The notes: generated by a model from the sequence alone, not told the origin. Positions 24,481-37,498 are shown, counted from the first letter of the stretch. The stretch is 64,000 nt of DNA from Enoplosus armatus (GCF_043641665.1 NC_092182.1:27688293-27752292), one strand, 5' to 3'. Numbers and translations: made by a program.

Positions 24481-24743
24481 TTTCCCAAAATAATTAATGG
24501 ATAACCCATTAACGGTTAACGGGTGACATTTCTAGTCCAACACGTGACGTAGGGGGGCAGAAACAGGGAGGTCGAGAGACAAGAAACACACAGCACCGTA
24601 ACATACACCGAACTGGCAAAGGATCAAGAGGAAGACCCTGGCTGCGCCGTTCAACATGCCCCCCCCGACTTCCCCCACAAAGACAGGAAGTGATCAGAGG
24701 TCTCCATCCAGCCCGACCTCCTCCCTCTGCAGACTTTGTGCAT

Positions 24744-25467
24744 GGCTGCGTTTCATTAGTCGTTCAACATGCCCTCCTCGACTTCCCCCCCGCCGCCATC
24801 ATGAGCGTCGTTCCATTTGTCTGAACGACCCTCGGAGGGCTGAGGGAGCGGGTCAACGACGGTGGTCCCTCCAGAGGTGGATATCACCCACAATGCATTG
24901 CAGTCATGCATTTGGTGCAAGAAAATGCATCCATGGTTAGGTGGCAGTACATAAACCACCTTTATTTATTTATTTATGTATTTACAGGGACAGGGAATCA
25001 TCATTTCAGTCAATGTGCCGGGGTTAGCTAATGAGCTAATGAGCTAATGAGCGTGTGTTTCTAATTGATCTTACAGGTCTGTAGAGGTGGCTGACATGTG
25101 TTCAGGTTGACTCAGTCGGCAGATAGTTTCTTAGAATCTCATTGAAATCTTGATATTTTACTGAAAAATGTCATAACTTTATTAATAAAGTTAATATTTA
25201 CTTAGATTGTTGAACTTCTTGATTCCCAACATTATCTGTAAACGCATGGAGAAATGTCTCAGTCAGACACTGATGCAGCTAATTACTGCTGACACAGTGC
25301 AGTTATCTGCAGGAGACTCATTGAAATGAGTCTGCAGGTACTATGATGATTCGTGAAAGCAGTATAGCACGAAGCCTACAGCTGGCGGTCAATCCATAAT
25401 AGTTTGGGCTGAAAGTGTGGAAGGGCAGGTGCCCCCCCCCCCCGCCCGCCACTAATGAAACGCAGCC
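24744..25467. repeat. 17-bp perfect inverted repeats bounding 724 bp, possible MITE
   Basis: GGCTGCGTTTCATTAGT at 24744-24760 is exactly reverse-complemented at 25451-25467. The interior carries no transposase. It contains a short ATGAGCTA tandem at about 25030-25051. No target duplication is obvious at the edges, so a chance or repeat-derived pairing remains possible. Confidence 0.5.
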
Positions 25468-25469
25468 CC

Positions 25470-28400
25470 AGACTATTTACTAAACAAGGCAGGGACCATG
25501 ACACAGGTGAACTCAATCAGGGCAGAGCATGCAATCAAAACAGGAAGTAGAGTGAAACGAGAGGAGCGGTAAGTAACAAAATAAAACAGGGAAAATGTAA
25601 ATGACAGAAGGAACTAAACACATAACTTAGGAGGCAAACTGAGACAGTATCTAGAGTGTCCCTAATTGTTCATACTGTCATTTCAGTAATTACAGACTTC
25701 TGATTATTAGGACTGGCAACAATAGCACGTTACCATCAAATAACTGCTTCCATGCTACTGATTGTAGCTTCTGTGGGAGGTGGAGACCGGCAGATTGAAA
25801 CAGTATCCATCATTCCCGCCACCCCGTCACAACTTGTAGTCGTGGTGGGATTTGATGTTTCTCGCATGCATTTTTCCCTCGAGTGTTTCAGAGCCGAGAC
25901 TCACTAAGCGTGGGGGCTGTAATTAAAGATAGTAGATTTGACACTAACAAGTTGGCACTTTGAGTGCTTTGCTGTCCAACATCTGAAAACGTGATTTTCT
26001 GACGTATGCATGACTAAAACCTACTGTACCACTGCAGTTATACAGACTGTACCTGCAATAAATGCTAAAATGAGCTGCATAGGAAAGATAGTAATAGTTA
26101 TTGCAGTGGTAACTGTGAAGTCCCAATGTGATGTGAAATTTAAAGAACCAACAATCAACAAGAACAAAGGAAGACTTGTGCAGCTGGCTCGTTAACAGTC
26201 ACAGCTCATTAGGGCCGGCTTAATCAAAATTCACAAACCATACTGGGCTCCCAACAAATTACCAATATTGCAACAGCATAATGAGAGCAAAAACACGGTG
26301 TGGGTTAAAAGCAGCTTTAGTTGTGTCTATGATGGCAGCGTAGACTGTCGTCGTGTTGAGACGCCCTGCTCCACCACCCATGATGATCTGTCAGTGTGAA
26401 GCATCTTGCCTGAAGCCGAGCAAACCAGCAACCTCAGGCGCTGCAGGGGAAGACTGTGACTGCAGCCAATGTGCAGTTTTAAATGAGCAGGTCTGGTTTT
26501 TAACATGTTTTCTCACTGCTCTCTGCCAGTGTACAGGAACTGCTGCTCTGTGTGACTTCCCTTCACCACAAAGCAAATATATTGCTCCCAAAAACACTGA
26601 ACAGACAATTTCGGGTGAGTTAGGCTGCTGTGTCCCCGACACTAACACATACTAACCAAAACATATTAGATTTCCCATTGATTTGTTGCTATTGTGTACT
26701 ATTAACGAGACTAAATGTCTACAATCACGCCAGGGTTGCCAAATTGTGAGATTTTGATGCCATGGTCTTAATCACGTGTACATATCTGGACTCAATTCAC
26801 CATCTGGGTTTTAAAAAGTATGCAGCTTACACATGTGGGAGGAGTTTATATTCTGAGATTCAAGGCTACAGCCAGGGAAATACTCACAATATTAAGCTAG
26901 CTAGCTGTTTGCTGTCTTAAACTGACATCATTCATTCAGAACAAATACTATGCAGTTGTTACACTCTGGGTTTGTTCATTAATGAATCCAAATCTGGTAG
27001 CTGTCCCAGTCACTTACCTTGGTTCGTGCCGGGCTGTTGTCGTAGTAACGACGGCTGTTGAAAGCAACTTGCTCTCTTCCTGTTTTCACCAAATTCCAAA
27101 ACCACAAGAAACGTTCAAAATGCGACTGAGTGCTTCCTTTTCTCTCCCTCTTTGTTCAGTCATGCTATGTATATACCATTATTGCAAAGGACATGTTGAT
27201 TTACCAGAAGATAGAGGAAGTTTATCAGTTATACTATATATATATACTATATATTTATGTTGATTTGACACACTGCACTTCAAGGTGACATTTGATGTAA
27301 CTGCATCACGCAGTCTGGCCCATACATTATGGACTATTCCTTCTTATTATCCGATTTAATCTGAAGGCCAACAGATGTATTTTCGGTTGGTTTTATTCTA
27401 GCATATATGCAATATTGTATTTGTGTAAAAACTGGAAATGTATGTTGTATATAATGAAATGTATACACAAATACATTTGAAGAGGGGTATATTACCAAGA
27501 CACATGTGACGATCCTGTCATGCAACTGCTGAATTAGGGTACTGCCACCTCTTTTGGTCCAATTCAGGCACCGACCATAGACCAACATTATTTTCCAGCT
27601 TGCCTGAATAAAGGCAAAAATGTGTTCACATGCAATAAATTGAGTGGAGGTTAATGGAGGATCTGTGGAGACTAGAGCTGAAAACACAAACACCATCCGG
27701 CTGTGGGTGGTCTGTGTTAAAACGCCAATAATATTGGTCCGGAGGAAATGCAAAGCCAAATACAAAACTAAGCTTATCCTAACAAGGACACACATACACA
27801 GAGGCTACAGCAAATACAAGCAAATGTAAATCCCAGCAGACAAAAAGAAAGGTCATCCTTGTTTTGAGAGAAAGCAGGGTGTTTTCTGAATTTACAGTAA
27901 GCTACACAAATCAAAGGGCTGTGTGATGTTGCTATAGTTACAGAGGCAAAGATCCCAAAGCTCCTGAGATCTGGAAGGCAGATTCTCCTCTCGGAGTTGG
28001 AGCTTGGAGTTTTGTCTCTGTTTATCAGACACACGCTCAGCCCTGGGGGAGGCCGAGGACTGCCTCGGGATGGCAGCAGAGTCCCCCTCTCTGCTTCTTG
28101 GAGACAATAGCCGGGCTATTATATTATGTAAATTTCAGATCCGTCTGTCGGACTGCTGGCGATGATTAATTGCCATCTAACCGCGAGCCATGGAGATGCA
28201 GAGGTACGATGGGACAGGGAGCTTTTTTCTTTCTTTCTTTCTTCTGGCAATAGCAGATTGAGTTGCAGTGATACACACAGAGTACACAGAGTACACACAG
28301 TACACACACACCTTGTGCATGAATGTCATGTTGAATCAAATGGGAAAAAAATATATATACATATATATAGTAACACGTGGCTTTATTACACCAGATCATC

Positions 28401-28900
28401 ATCATCATCATCATGGTGGGTCAATTTACTGAGAGGTGTGAAATGATTTTTAGTGAGTTTTAATGAGTTTATTGGCGTATTTTGGTAACTTATACTGCCC
28501 CAGGGTCTTTCTGCAGGTCCCCGCCTGCCAGGTGGAACATCACCCACTGTATGATATTCTCCCGTCCATCTTCTTGACCGTCTCCCATCACTGCTTTGCT
28601 TTAAGAGTTTTTAGCCTCTATTTCTGTCACATTACCGTGCAGGTGTACTGTTAGTAGTATATAATACTGAGATATATATATATATATATATATATAGATA
28701 GATAGATATAAGACTGATGCTGTTAAATGTGTCTAAATGCTAAACTGTCTCCTGATTTCTGACAGCAGAACTTGTGAAATTCTTCTTTTTACTCTCAGGT
28801 GACATTTTTATGAATGAAACTCTTTTTACAAACAGTGCAGGACAGGTTTTATAGCGAGTTTGACGTGTTGATTATGATCATGTCACAGTCGCACACCTCC
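25470..28900. other. Sequence without recognised gene; several short simple repeats
   Basis: Contains TA-rich tracts at about 27232-27256 and 28348-28372, a (TTTC)n run at 28228-28246, (CAT)n at about 28393-28413 and (TA)n(GATA)n at 28672-28708. The longest frame (153 codons, minus, 27334-27795) shows no domain. Region 28090-28205 is balanced, non-repetitive and might be conserved non-coding DNA; this is only an impression. Confidence 0.5.
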
Positions 28901-28903
28901 TAC

Positions 28904-29629
28904 TAGGACTGCACAATTATTCAAATACTAATCCCAATCGCGATTTTGGCTTTCTACAATTAAATGAACATTCACATCGATTGTGATATTAATGTTTAAA
29001 ATGTGTGCTCTGCTCAAAGAAATCTCTTCTGCATATCAAACCAAACACTTCCTAAACTAACAGCCACCAGAGAGCGATCGAGATGTTTTGGTTTCACGTT
29101 TGGGGTAGTCTCGCATAGCCAGACTGATCTCCACACTTTATTTTAGTGCTGTACAAATGTACAGGCTTTGCTTTTGGGGAGTTGTCATGTCGCTGTGCAG
29201 CGACAGCCTCTGCAAAAGTGTCCTGGAGGTTGCGGCTGCAGTCCAGATACAACAGAGAGCAGACGGGCAAAACGTAAGTTAAATGTCTGGAGCAGAAGGC
29301 GAAGAGCTAGTCCCTCGAAATGGTTCGAAAATCATATGCAAAGAGTCAACTCAGACATCCACAACAGCAACGCTGTACAGTGCGTCACTGTAAAAAAGGT
29401 TTGATACAATATTATTTATGATTTGCTTCCAGGAGAGGCACTTTGAATGAGGACCAGTCTTATTTTGATGGAAAGATTTGTACATTAGCAGGAATGTAGC
29501 ACAACATGAAGTGAAAGCAGTGCTTTGTTTATTTGAATGTGAAAGTGCAATAAAATCAATTAATAATCGTGACCTCAATATTGATCAAAATCATCGGGAT
29601 TATCTCTTTGGCCATGATGGTGCAGCCCT
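28904..29629. mobile_element. MITE with AGGACTGCA/TGCAGCCCT ends (hAT-like)
   Basis: The left end reads TAGGACTGCACAATTAT and the right end GGTGCAGCCCT. These correspond to the AGGGCTGCACAATTAATCG ends of a very common fish element, and the interior near both ends is AATCGCGAT/ATCGTGA-like as expected. Possible 8-base target duplications ACCTCCTA (left) and ACCTCCTC (right) differ at one base, which is suggestive of hAT-type insertion. No transposase is present. A TAGTCTCGCATAGCCAGACT block at about 29107 may be a second, nested repeat. Confidence 0.7.
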
Positions 29630-29798
29630 ACCTCCTCATGAACAGGTGGTATTCATCAGGCTGAAACCAGGGATTTAAGACAAGTTTGTGGAGTTTAAGA
29701 GTTTGTCGAATCCAACTCGTCCAAACAAACCTCACAGAAAAAAAGTGACCATAAGAGATTTAGATTAAGAATATGAAAATGTTCTTGCGTTGTGTTGA

Positions 29799-30143
29799 TA
29801 CAGTCGTGAACTGAGCTATCACACTTGTTTCCATGCAACGATTGCGGATTTTATTAAGGGAAAAAAGATGTAAAAGACTCATTGCCAGTTATCACAAACC
29901 GTCAAGGGTGGCACAACCAGTTATTAGGTCTCGGGGGCAATTACTTTTTCACATAGGGCCAGGTAGGTTTGGATAGCTTTTTTCCCTTAATAAAATGAAA
30001 TCATCATTTAAAAACTGCATTTTGTGTTTACTTGGGTTATCTTTGTCTAATATTAACATTTGATGATCTGAAACATTTAAGTGACAAATGTGCAAAAATA
30101 TAAGAAATCAGGAAGGGGGCGAATACTTTCTCACAGCGCTGTA
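29799..30143. mobile_element. Non-autonomous Tc1/mariner-like element (right end clear)
   Basis: The right end ATACTTTCTCACAGCGCTGTA (30123-30143) resembles the TTTTTCACAGCACTGTA end of fish Tc1-like elements. A weak match TACAGTCGTGAA at 29799 may be the left end. There is no coding capacity. Inside lies a 19-bp perfect inverted repeat (29849-29867 and 29977-29995). Confidence 0.5.
29849..29995. repeat. 19-bp perfect inverted repeat
   Basis: TTTTATTAAGGGAAAAAAG at 29849 is exactly reverse-complemented at 29977-29995, with a 109-base loop. This may be a feature of the surrounding element. Confidence 0.85.
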
Positions 30144-30144
30144 T

Positions 30145-30937
30145 GTGAGCCTTCAGCATGTGTCTCTGTGTTCAGTGAGAGGACAGCACAATCTGCAGTG
30201 TTGCCTGAGAAATGACAGGAAAACAGATGCAGACATATGTCACGTAGGTTTGGAGGGGGCTCTGAGATGGCGACCAGGCCAGATGCCCGAGCGCTGGTGG
30301 GCTGCTCTTTGTGCACACAAGCATGCACTCATACTCATTCATATGTATGCACGCATACAAAAGTACACAGAAGCCAAAATGTCATGCTCACATACAATTT
30401 TCAGTAAGTCGGCAGTATAGAATATATGTTAACACCTTTATTGAAGGTATATTAATTATTGATATATACATGTAGATCAGTATGATGACTTCTTGCTCTT
30501 CATCTCACAATCTGTTCCTGCCTTCTTATTGTGTTGTCACACACATCCTGTGTGTTGCATGGGCCACTGAGCATGCATTCAACCAAAGAAAGCACAATTT
30601 ACACTGAGATGTCACTTCCACAAGACACAAGTCCATGAGAGCAGGTCTGGATGTCACCGCTAAAACATTTCAAGACCTTGTAACACCCACATTGTGACCA
30701 GGGTCGCTGAGCCAGTACAGCCACCCCGTGTTGTTCCAGTCACATCAATGACAAATGTCCGTGTCTCTCACTGTCCAGCACCTTTGACCACTTCAGAGGC
30801 AGTGAAGTTTCAAGTTTTCAGCCAAACTGTAACAGATACAAAGGTTGTAATACCTCCTTTTTAGGCTGATGAAATCAAAGCCGGCATAATTAAATGAAGA
30901 CATATTTTTCTTGTGTTGTACAAAAGGAGCGAGGACA

Positions 30938-30974
<37 letters not shown>

Positions 30975-31835
30975 TCCAAGAAGAAACAGTCACTGTGGGT
31001 TCGTCACAATAAATGTAGTTGTTTTATTCCGTTTATATAAAACAATAATCATTCAGTTGATGTTTGTAGTTCATACATAATCACTGCCTGTCCCTTTGCA
31101 CTCCTTCTCACCAAAGTGAACAACTGAGCGCACTTTCTCACCAAGTTGAAATGATTGCTTATTTCCTCGGCAAATTGTCTGTGTGCATTCAAGTGTGTGG
31201 TTTCCAAATTATTGACTGATGTTCACGGCCAACAAGCCGCGGCGTCGCGGCCAGAATACAGACGACCAACCAGAGGAGGGATTCAATCTGCACTGAATGT
31301 AAATGGAGGGAAATCAGCGGCCTAATAGCCCTGCTGGAGACGATCTCTGTCTTAACACAGACATCACGACAGTGAACTGAAGGCGGGATGTCACTGTACC
31401 TTTCTGTGAAGTAGGTTTTCAGCAGGTGATTTTCAAGCATTGGCAGAGTTGGAGGAAATGCACTGTTGCTAAAATTGAACGAGCCTTTCAGGTAGTAAAT
31501 CCCACCAACCTGCCCGTAAGTCTGTAGATAAGACCCCAACAAAGAAACCAATACTTTGTCAGCAACAAAGAGAGTTGATGCGGTCTGCTGTCGGTCATTG
31601 ACTGGCTGTGATGGAGAAGTTAAGGGGGAAATACACGCTTTAAAGAAACAGGTATGTGATATATTTGGGACAAAGCCAGCACAGCTAAATCTTAGTCCCT
31701 GTATCTCAGAAATCACTGACCCTGGGGCAAAGCTGCCTCAGGTGCATCAGGCTTTTACTCACAACTCAGAGTGAGGTAGTGAAAGCGTTGATTCATGAGC
31801 GGATGGTCATTTGTTTCAGGAATAAAAGAAAAGAA
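30145..31835. other. Sequence without recognised gene
   Basis: Includes the (ATT)n tract at 30939-30974. A 175-codon minus-strand frame (31189-31716) is among the longest non-repetitive frames in the window. It shows no recognisable domain, signal or codon pattern, so I do not call it a gene. Confidence 0.5.
30939..30974. repeat. (ATT)n microsatellite
   Basis: Twelve ATT units. Confidence 0.96.
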
Positions 31836-31839
31836 AATT

Positions 31840-32625
31840 GCCATTGTAGAGACAAGGAGGAATTCAACCACCTCCACCCTGGTTATCGCCAGCTGCATGG
31901 TCCGCCTTCACCCCTCATCTGGCCCCTCTAAGACCCTCTGCTTCCCTGGAGCCTGCATGCTGGATATTCAGCACAGACTCCCCACCATCCTGACCAACTA
32001 CTCCAACATCAGCACCATAATCATCCACATCGGAGAACGAGACTTTCAGTCACTCCTCAATTCACTGCTGGACACTGATCATCACCTCAGGGCCCAGCCC
32101 CACCCACAACAGAGGAATCAAGAGGTGCTCCAGACGGTTTGCCCTCCACACCTGGCTGAAAGACCACTGTGCCGCCACTGGCATCCCCTACATGAACAAC
32201 GATGGCCTCCATCCAAACAGGAGGGGGTCCCAGATGCTGTCAAAGAACATGGACCCTGGCCTGAGGGGATGACACGGTGGCCACCACCGTACCCTGCTCC
32301 TGCACCGACTCAGCTCACCTAAACACGATTGGTATGCCTTCTTTTATGACTAACATCATTTCCCATCACAGACCTGCTGCAGCACGCTCAATATCTCACC
32401 CCTCTGCTGCTAATCATAACAACATCATTCAAATCCCTCTGCAACCTGTTATCCCCCCCCCCCAACTGCCATCCTGTAAATTAAAATATCAGATCTCTAA
32501 ATAATAAATCTTTATAATAAGACTTTATTACTTTCAATAATTTAGACTTTTTTAACATCACAGAGATGTGGTTATCTCTGGGAGACTGTAGTCCTCTTAT
32601 TGAAGCAACCCCCCCGTCAAGGCAA
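31840..32625 (+). pseudogene. Degenerate LINE (L2/CR1-type): SGNH esterase-like domain plus endonuclease start
   Basis: The plus strand starts with STLVIASCMVR, corresponding to the nucleophile block (normally G-S-S-M-V-R) of the SGNH-hydrolase-like domain in L2/CR1 LINE proteins. It continues CFPGACMLDIQHRLPTIL and TIIIHIGERD. After a frameshift near 32060-32110 the second frame reads HTWLKDHCAATGIPYMNN then DGLHPN (32201-32218), the Asp/His block. Further on, SLNNKSLI and NITEMWLSLGDCSPLIEA (about 32490-32615) match the start of an APE-type endonuclease, with the Glu of TE-W kept. Several stops and frameshifts make it a dead copy. The first catalytic block has lost a Ser-adjacent Gly (GSS to ASC). 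The reverse transcriptase part is absent here. Confidence 0.75.
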
Positions 32626-32629
32626 TCAC

Positions 32630-35600
32630 AGAAGAAAACAGAACATTCAATCATCTGATCCACTGTACTGCCCCCCTCCTCCACGCACGCACGCATTACA
32701 AAATCCAGTCAGTTCACTTTACCAGTTTTTAAAAAATGAGCGTACTCAGAAATATCTGACCGTTAAACCCAGAACCCTGAAATCTTTAACTCCAGGTCGA
32801 TCACAAAGTGTCCTGAACACTGAAGACCAAGACCAAGAGAGAAAGCTGCAGGTGTGCTTCAGCTCTGCATGTTCTACATGGACCGACTGACTGCACAGCT
32901 GCTTTCACACTATTACTCACGTTTATTAGGCATGATACCTGCACACAGAAAATCACACTCACATCATTTTCATATTCAGATCCAGTGGGAAAAACCCCCA
33001 AAACATCAGGGTTTTATTTTACCCGCATGTAGACTGATCTAATGGAGCTGTATTTGATTTATTACTGTAGTCGTTATTCTTTCATTTGTCTGAGGGCTTC
33101 TGTAAATCTTTGACCATATTTTCACTTGTGATAACTTCTAGCTTAAAGGATAGCTTTTTTTGGAATTATGCTAATGTGTTATATCACACAGCATTAGCTC
33201 TGCAATAGAAGACAGAAAGGATTATATTCAGTCCAATTTCTAACATATGTCACTAATAATACTGTGCAGTGGTCCAGTGTGTTCCAGTAATTTTAGATTA
33301 TTACTATTATTTATGTACTTATTTAATATGCTAACATGCCTAAATGAGCAGTGCTGGATTCTCGTTACTCTCTGAAATAATTGGGGTTTTAAAAGATCAA
33401 CACAACTTGTCCCGGGACGTTAGATTATACCAACACTTCACACCGAACCAGTTTGGCTCAGTTTGTTTGTGGTGGTGTGAAAGCTGTCAGTCAAACGGTG
33501 GTGCAGACTAAAGGAGGTTCGCTTCCAGCTGGACTCTGCTGGTTTGTAGTCTGAAAGCAAAGCAGAGCGACCGCAGGATTTTATGAATCTATATTCAGGC
33601 AACCCGAGCTGCACAGCTAACTGAGCTAACTAGCTCACGGCAGCTACAGTAAGCTAAGCCAATACCACTGCAACTCACTGCACTGTAAGATAAAGGCAGA
33701 CCCACTGACCCGGGCAGAGGTGCCAGCACACATTTAAAGTTACTGATTATAATTAGATGTGATGTTTTTCTTATATAATTGAAGGGCTAATGGATTAGTC
33801 ACCAGTTTACTTAAACCTGTATAACCTGACCTGCTGTCAGTCACTAGAGTTAGATTTGCCCCTGTGGGTCCATGTAGTGCTGATGACGCAGGATGACACG
33901 TTTACAGCTGTAACAACTCAGAGGCAACGATGGGTCATACTTTCCTCAGTCTGGACCACCTTAAAAGGAGTTCTTGGACCGTTTCAGGTCCCATATCCTG
34001 AACACAGAGTTACTGAGCTGCACTTTAACGTTGTCATGGAGCTGGAGCTTTGTCACAGTTCTGAGCCAGTATCCTCGACTACCTTCACATCAGCTCAACA
34101 GCATCGACGATGGGAAATGATTGTGGGCTCAGCAGCCATCTGCTTCCTGCTTCAGAGGGACCCTCTGCAACCCTGATGGACCTCAGCTGAATGTTAATTA
34201 GGAAGGAAGCAAATTATTGCCCACGAAATGGTCACAGATGGGAGCTGCAAAATCAAGTGGAAGTCCAGCTGATATAATGGATTGGAGTAATTACTGTCTC
34301 TTTTTCCCGTAGATTGAGCGCCATGTTGGTGGAAATTACATTTTCTTGCATTTCTAAACCAGTTTTTTTGTTGCTGAGAACATTTTTATTCCACAATAAA
34401 AGGTGAATTTAAAACTGCTATTTCACATTTTGTCTGTGGAAATAGACATATGTAGTTTATTTATCCAAAATGTAGTTAACTTTATTCATGAGTTCATACC
34501 AACATATGCAAACTAAGACTTAAAGGGACAGAGCTGCACTATTACAGGATCGTTTGTCAGCTGTTTAAAAACACCTCTGTCAAGAACCCTGTACTATTGT
34601 TGAATCACATGTTGTTGGTTTGAATCTGTGACACTGGGTGTATATTTCTGTCCTTTTTGACTGTCAGGAAGATGCAGAGCTGTGGTCGAGGACACGGAGA
34701 GCTTTGGTTGAAGGTTGTTCTCTCTGATGCTGACCAGTTGTTGTGTATTTCTCAGTTTGTTTGTTGACAAAGTGAGTGGACTGAATTAATACCACGGGGG
34801 ACAAAACAAGATACAACGCACGACAAAAAACTCTATAATTCAAAGACAAAACAACCTGTTCACTGTTTAACTACCTGTTCAGACTAGATACGCGTGTAAG
34901 GGGAAAACCCTCCACAGGATGATTTGAATGATAACGTGGATATAATATTATCCACTGGAAGAGAAGGGAACTGAAATGCACCTGCTGAATCATAAAATAT
35001 AAAACAAAATAAACAACATGCCAAGAGCTGCCTGAACAGATACGAGGGAGTAGACAGAAGTTCAGGCTCTATTTCTCCCAGACTTCTTCTCATCAATAAA
35101 AATAGATTTGTGTGTGTAGGCAGATGGAAACTAATATGGTCCGGTGAGGCTGAAGGTAAATGAATGTGCAGGTATATAAACTATAATCGGGTCCAGGAGA
35201 CATTCTCACTAAACGGCTAAACGAGCTCCTGAGAACCTCCTATAAATAAAGGGTGCGTCATTCTGAACTTGAAGGCTCCTGGTTGTGGTTGAAGTGTAAT
35301 TAACAAAGCATTTTAGCTCCTCAGTCTGAGATAAGTTTGACTCCAGGAGGACTCCAGGGCCTGTAGTTACAGCAAGTGTGCGAGCAGGCCTCCGTGGATG
35401 TCGCAGGAACTTTCAGATTGCACGGAGGCGTTTATGTTAACGGGCGATCCGGTGCAGTATTATATATAGTATATATACTCTGAAGCGCTGCAGTAGAGCC
35501 TGTTGTTGCTGAGGGGGAATGTATGTTTTTATTAAAAGTGGTGGCGGTCTTTCTCCATGAGTTCAGAATCATGTGGCTGTCCCTGTGGTCTCTCATGGAG

Positions 35601-36850
35601 GGGTCATAGAGGTGCTTGAAATGACGCACCTGCTCATCCAGTCCAGTTTCACGGGATGTCGAAATGTCGCGTCGCCTAGTTACAAAATTCAGAGGTGCCC
35701 GACCTCGGCACGGAGCGATGACACTACGGCGACCATAAATCCAGCTGCAGAGTCTCTCAAGGGATCACATGATTAATCACTCTGAGGAGGAATAGCCAAC
35801 CAGAAACAAGGATTCACCCAACATCTAAATGAAATCCTTAGAGTGAGGAGACTAGAGCAGATTTCAAAGAGTGTTGTGGGTTGTTTTGTTGTTATTTTAA
35901 TTCTTCTAAAATGATTCTCCTCTGCAGCTGTCGTAAATTCAAAAGTCTGATAATTAGCTTTTATTCTTAAGTTTGCGAGTAGGATCAGTCTGACACACAC
36001 GGATGCTTTTAGAAAGATCAGAGCATTTGTTTAATACCAGGGGACTTTGGGGGTCTTCGAGGGTTTTGGTGGTCTGCATGGATGTAGTACCAGCTGGCGT
36101 CTCCTCACTGGGTAATTACTTGGACTCACCCTCTTGGCCATCGACCTCTCACCCGTCTTTACACGGGCTGCTGCTGGTGTTGAAACAGGCTAATAATTCA
36201 AGTCATTCCACATTTGCAGTAACACTGCTTAAAGCAGCAATCATAATTCAATCTTTGATGTAGTTTTATCCCACCACAGTTCCTCCTCCAGCTGTATGTT
36301 TCATCGCCATGACAGCGAGAAGACAGGCGGCGTGACTCCGACTGTTTGGTAATATTGTCAGCGGTAAAATGAACTCTGCCTTTCCACATGGGCGCTTCGG
36401 GCAACAGATATGGTAGATTAAGTAAGAAAATATCTGTTGCATAAATGGAAATAATAAATCATAAACTATTGCTTCAGCCCTTACAGACAATGGTGAAAGC
36501 AATCCACACGCTAAGCAAGATGTAGCCCAGAGCCCTTCAATTAACTGAAATGGGCGGCGTGCATTTAATAATGTATTTAAACACCCTCAGCCACGGAGCG
36601 CGAGTCTTATTTACTTCACACTGATTTTTAATGTCATAATGTTGAGGCTGCCACCACTCCACTCACCCTGGAGGAAAAGGGAGATACTGCTAGAACGTCT
36701 TAGAGGACAGTAAGTGTTGATTTGCATGAGTCAGTGTCTGAGCCGAATGACTAATAATGATTAGAAACAGCAGCAGCGGGAGAACGACGAGATATCAGTC
36801 TGTCGGTGATTCAAACTGTGGTCAGTTTCACTGTTATCAAACTGCTGAAA
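32630..36850. other. Sequence without recognised gene; possible diverged MITE near 33.4-33.7 kb
   Basis: Around 33618-33653 lies a diverged copy of the CTAACTAGCTCACGGCAGC motif from the 10.1-11.2 kb element. Region 36290-36640 is balanced, non-repetitive sequence that might be conserved non-coding DNA. No coding exon was recognised. Confidence 0.45.
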
Positions 36851-36857
36851 GAGAAAT

Positions 36858-37015
36858 CCTGGCTTATGTGAAAGAAGTATTATTACTTCAGTAAGATGTT
36901 GAATGCAGCACCTTTACTTGTATATTCGAGTATTTTTTTACATTAATACAACGGTACTTTTACTTTAGTAAAGAATCTGAATATTTCTTCCGCCACTCTT
37001 CATCAGGAACAACAT
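36858..37015. mobile_element. MITE fragment (AAGTATT...GAATATTTCTTCCGCCACT family)
   Basis: The right edge TCTGAATATTTCTTCCGCCA resembles the CTGAATACTTCTTCCACCACTG end of an abundant fish element. The body contains the GCAGCACCTTTACTTGTA and TTTTACTTTAGTAAAG blocks. A related end in opposite orientation is at 49205. Confidence 0.6.
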
Positions 37016-37110
37016 TTGGATTCAGTAACTTCTTCAGTCTGAATCTGAATAAACACTAAATGTCAAGTTTTTTTAAACCGATTGTTAGCCATCAACAGCA
37101 ACAGGTGGTT

Positions 37111-37111
<1 letters not shown>

Positions 37112-37160
<49 letters not shown>
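37112..37160. repeat. (GT)n microsatellite
   Basis: About twenty-four GT units. Confidence 0.96.
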
Positions 37161-37163
<3 letters not shown>

Positions 37164-37497
37164 CAGCCAGGATTGTGGTAAGCCACAAACGAGACACCTG
37201 TTCTGTCCCGCATGGTATCAGTGCAGCCAGAACCGGAGGGGGAGGAAAGTGTTAATCAATCACTGCAGCCCCCAGCTGGGCCCACCACTGCTGCTGAGAG
37301 GCAGAGATAGCAAAGTGTAGCTGCACTGGACCACTTCCATACCTGCTGCGTACGCATGTGTGTATACGCGCATGTGTGAGCGTGACAGCGAGAGAAAGCA
37401 AGACACAAAGAATCACAATGGGAATTTGTTTGGTCTTCTTCTTCTCAGCATTCTCACTGATATCACAAAGACAGGGAGTGTGTATCTGTCTGTTCTG

Positions 37498-37498
<1 letters not shown>

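Noticed and set aside
27334..27795. Minus-strand frame of 153 codons
   Set aside because: AT-rich, no domain, and compatible with chance.
31189..31716. Minus-strand frame of 175 codons
   Set aside because: No recognised domain, signal or splice context; a few frames of this length are expected by chance in 64 kb read six ways.
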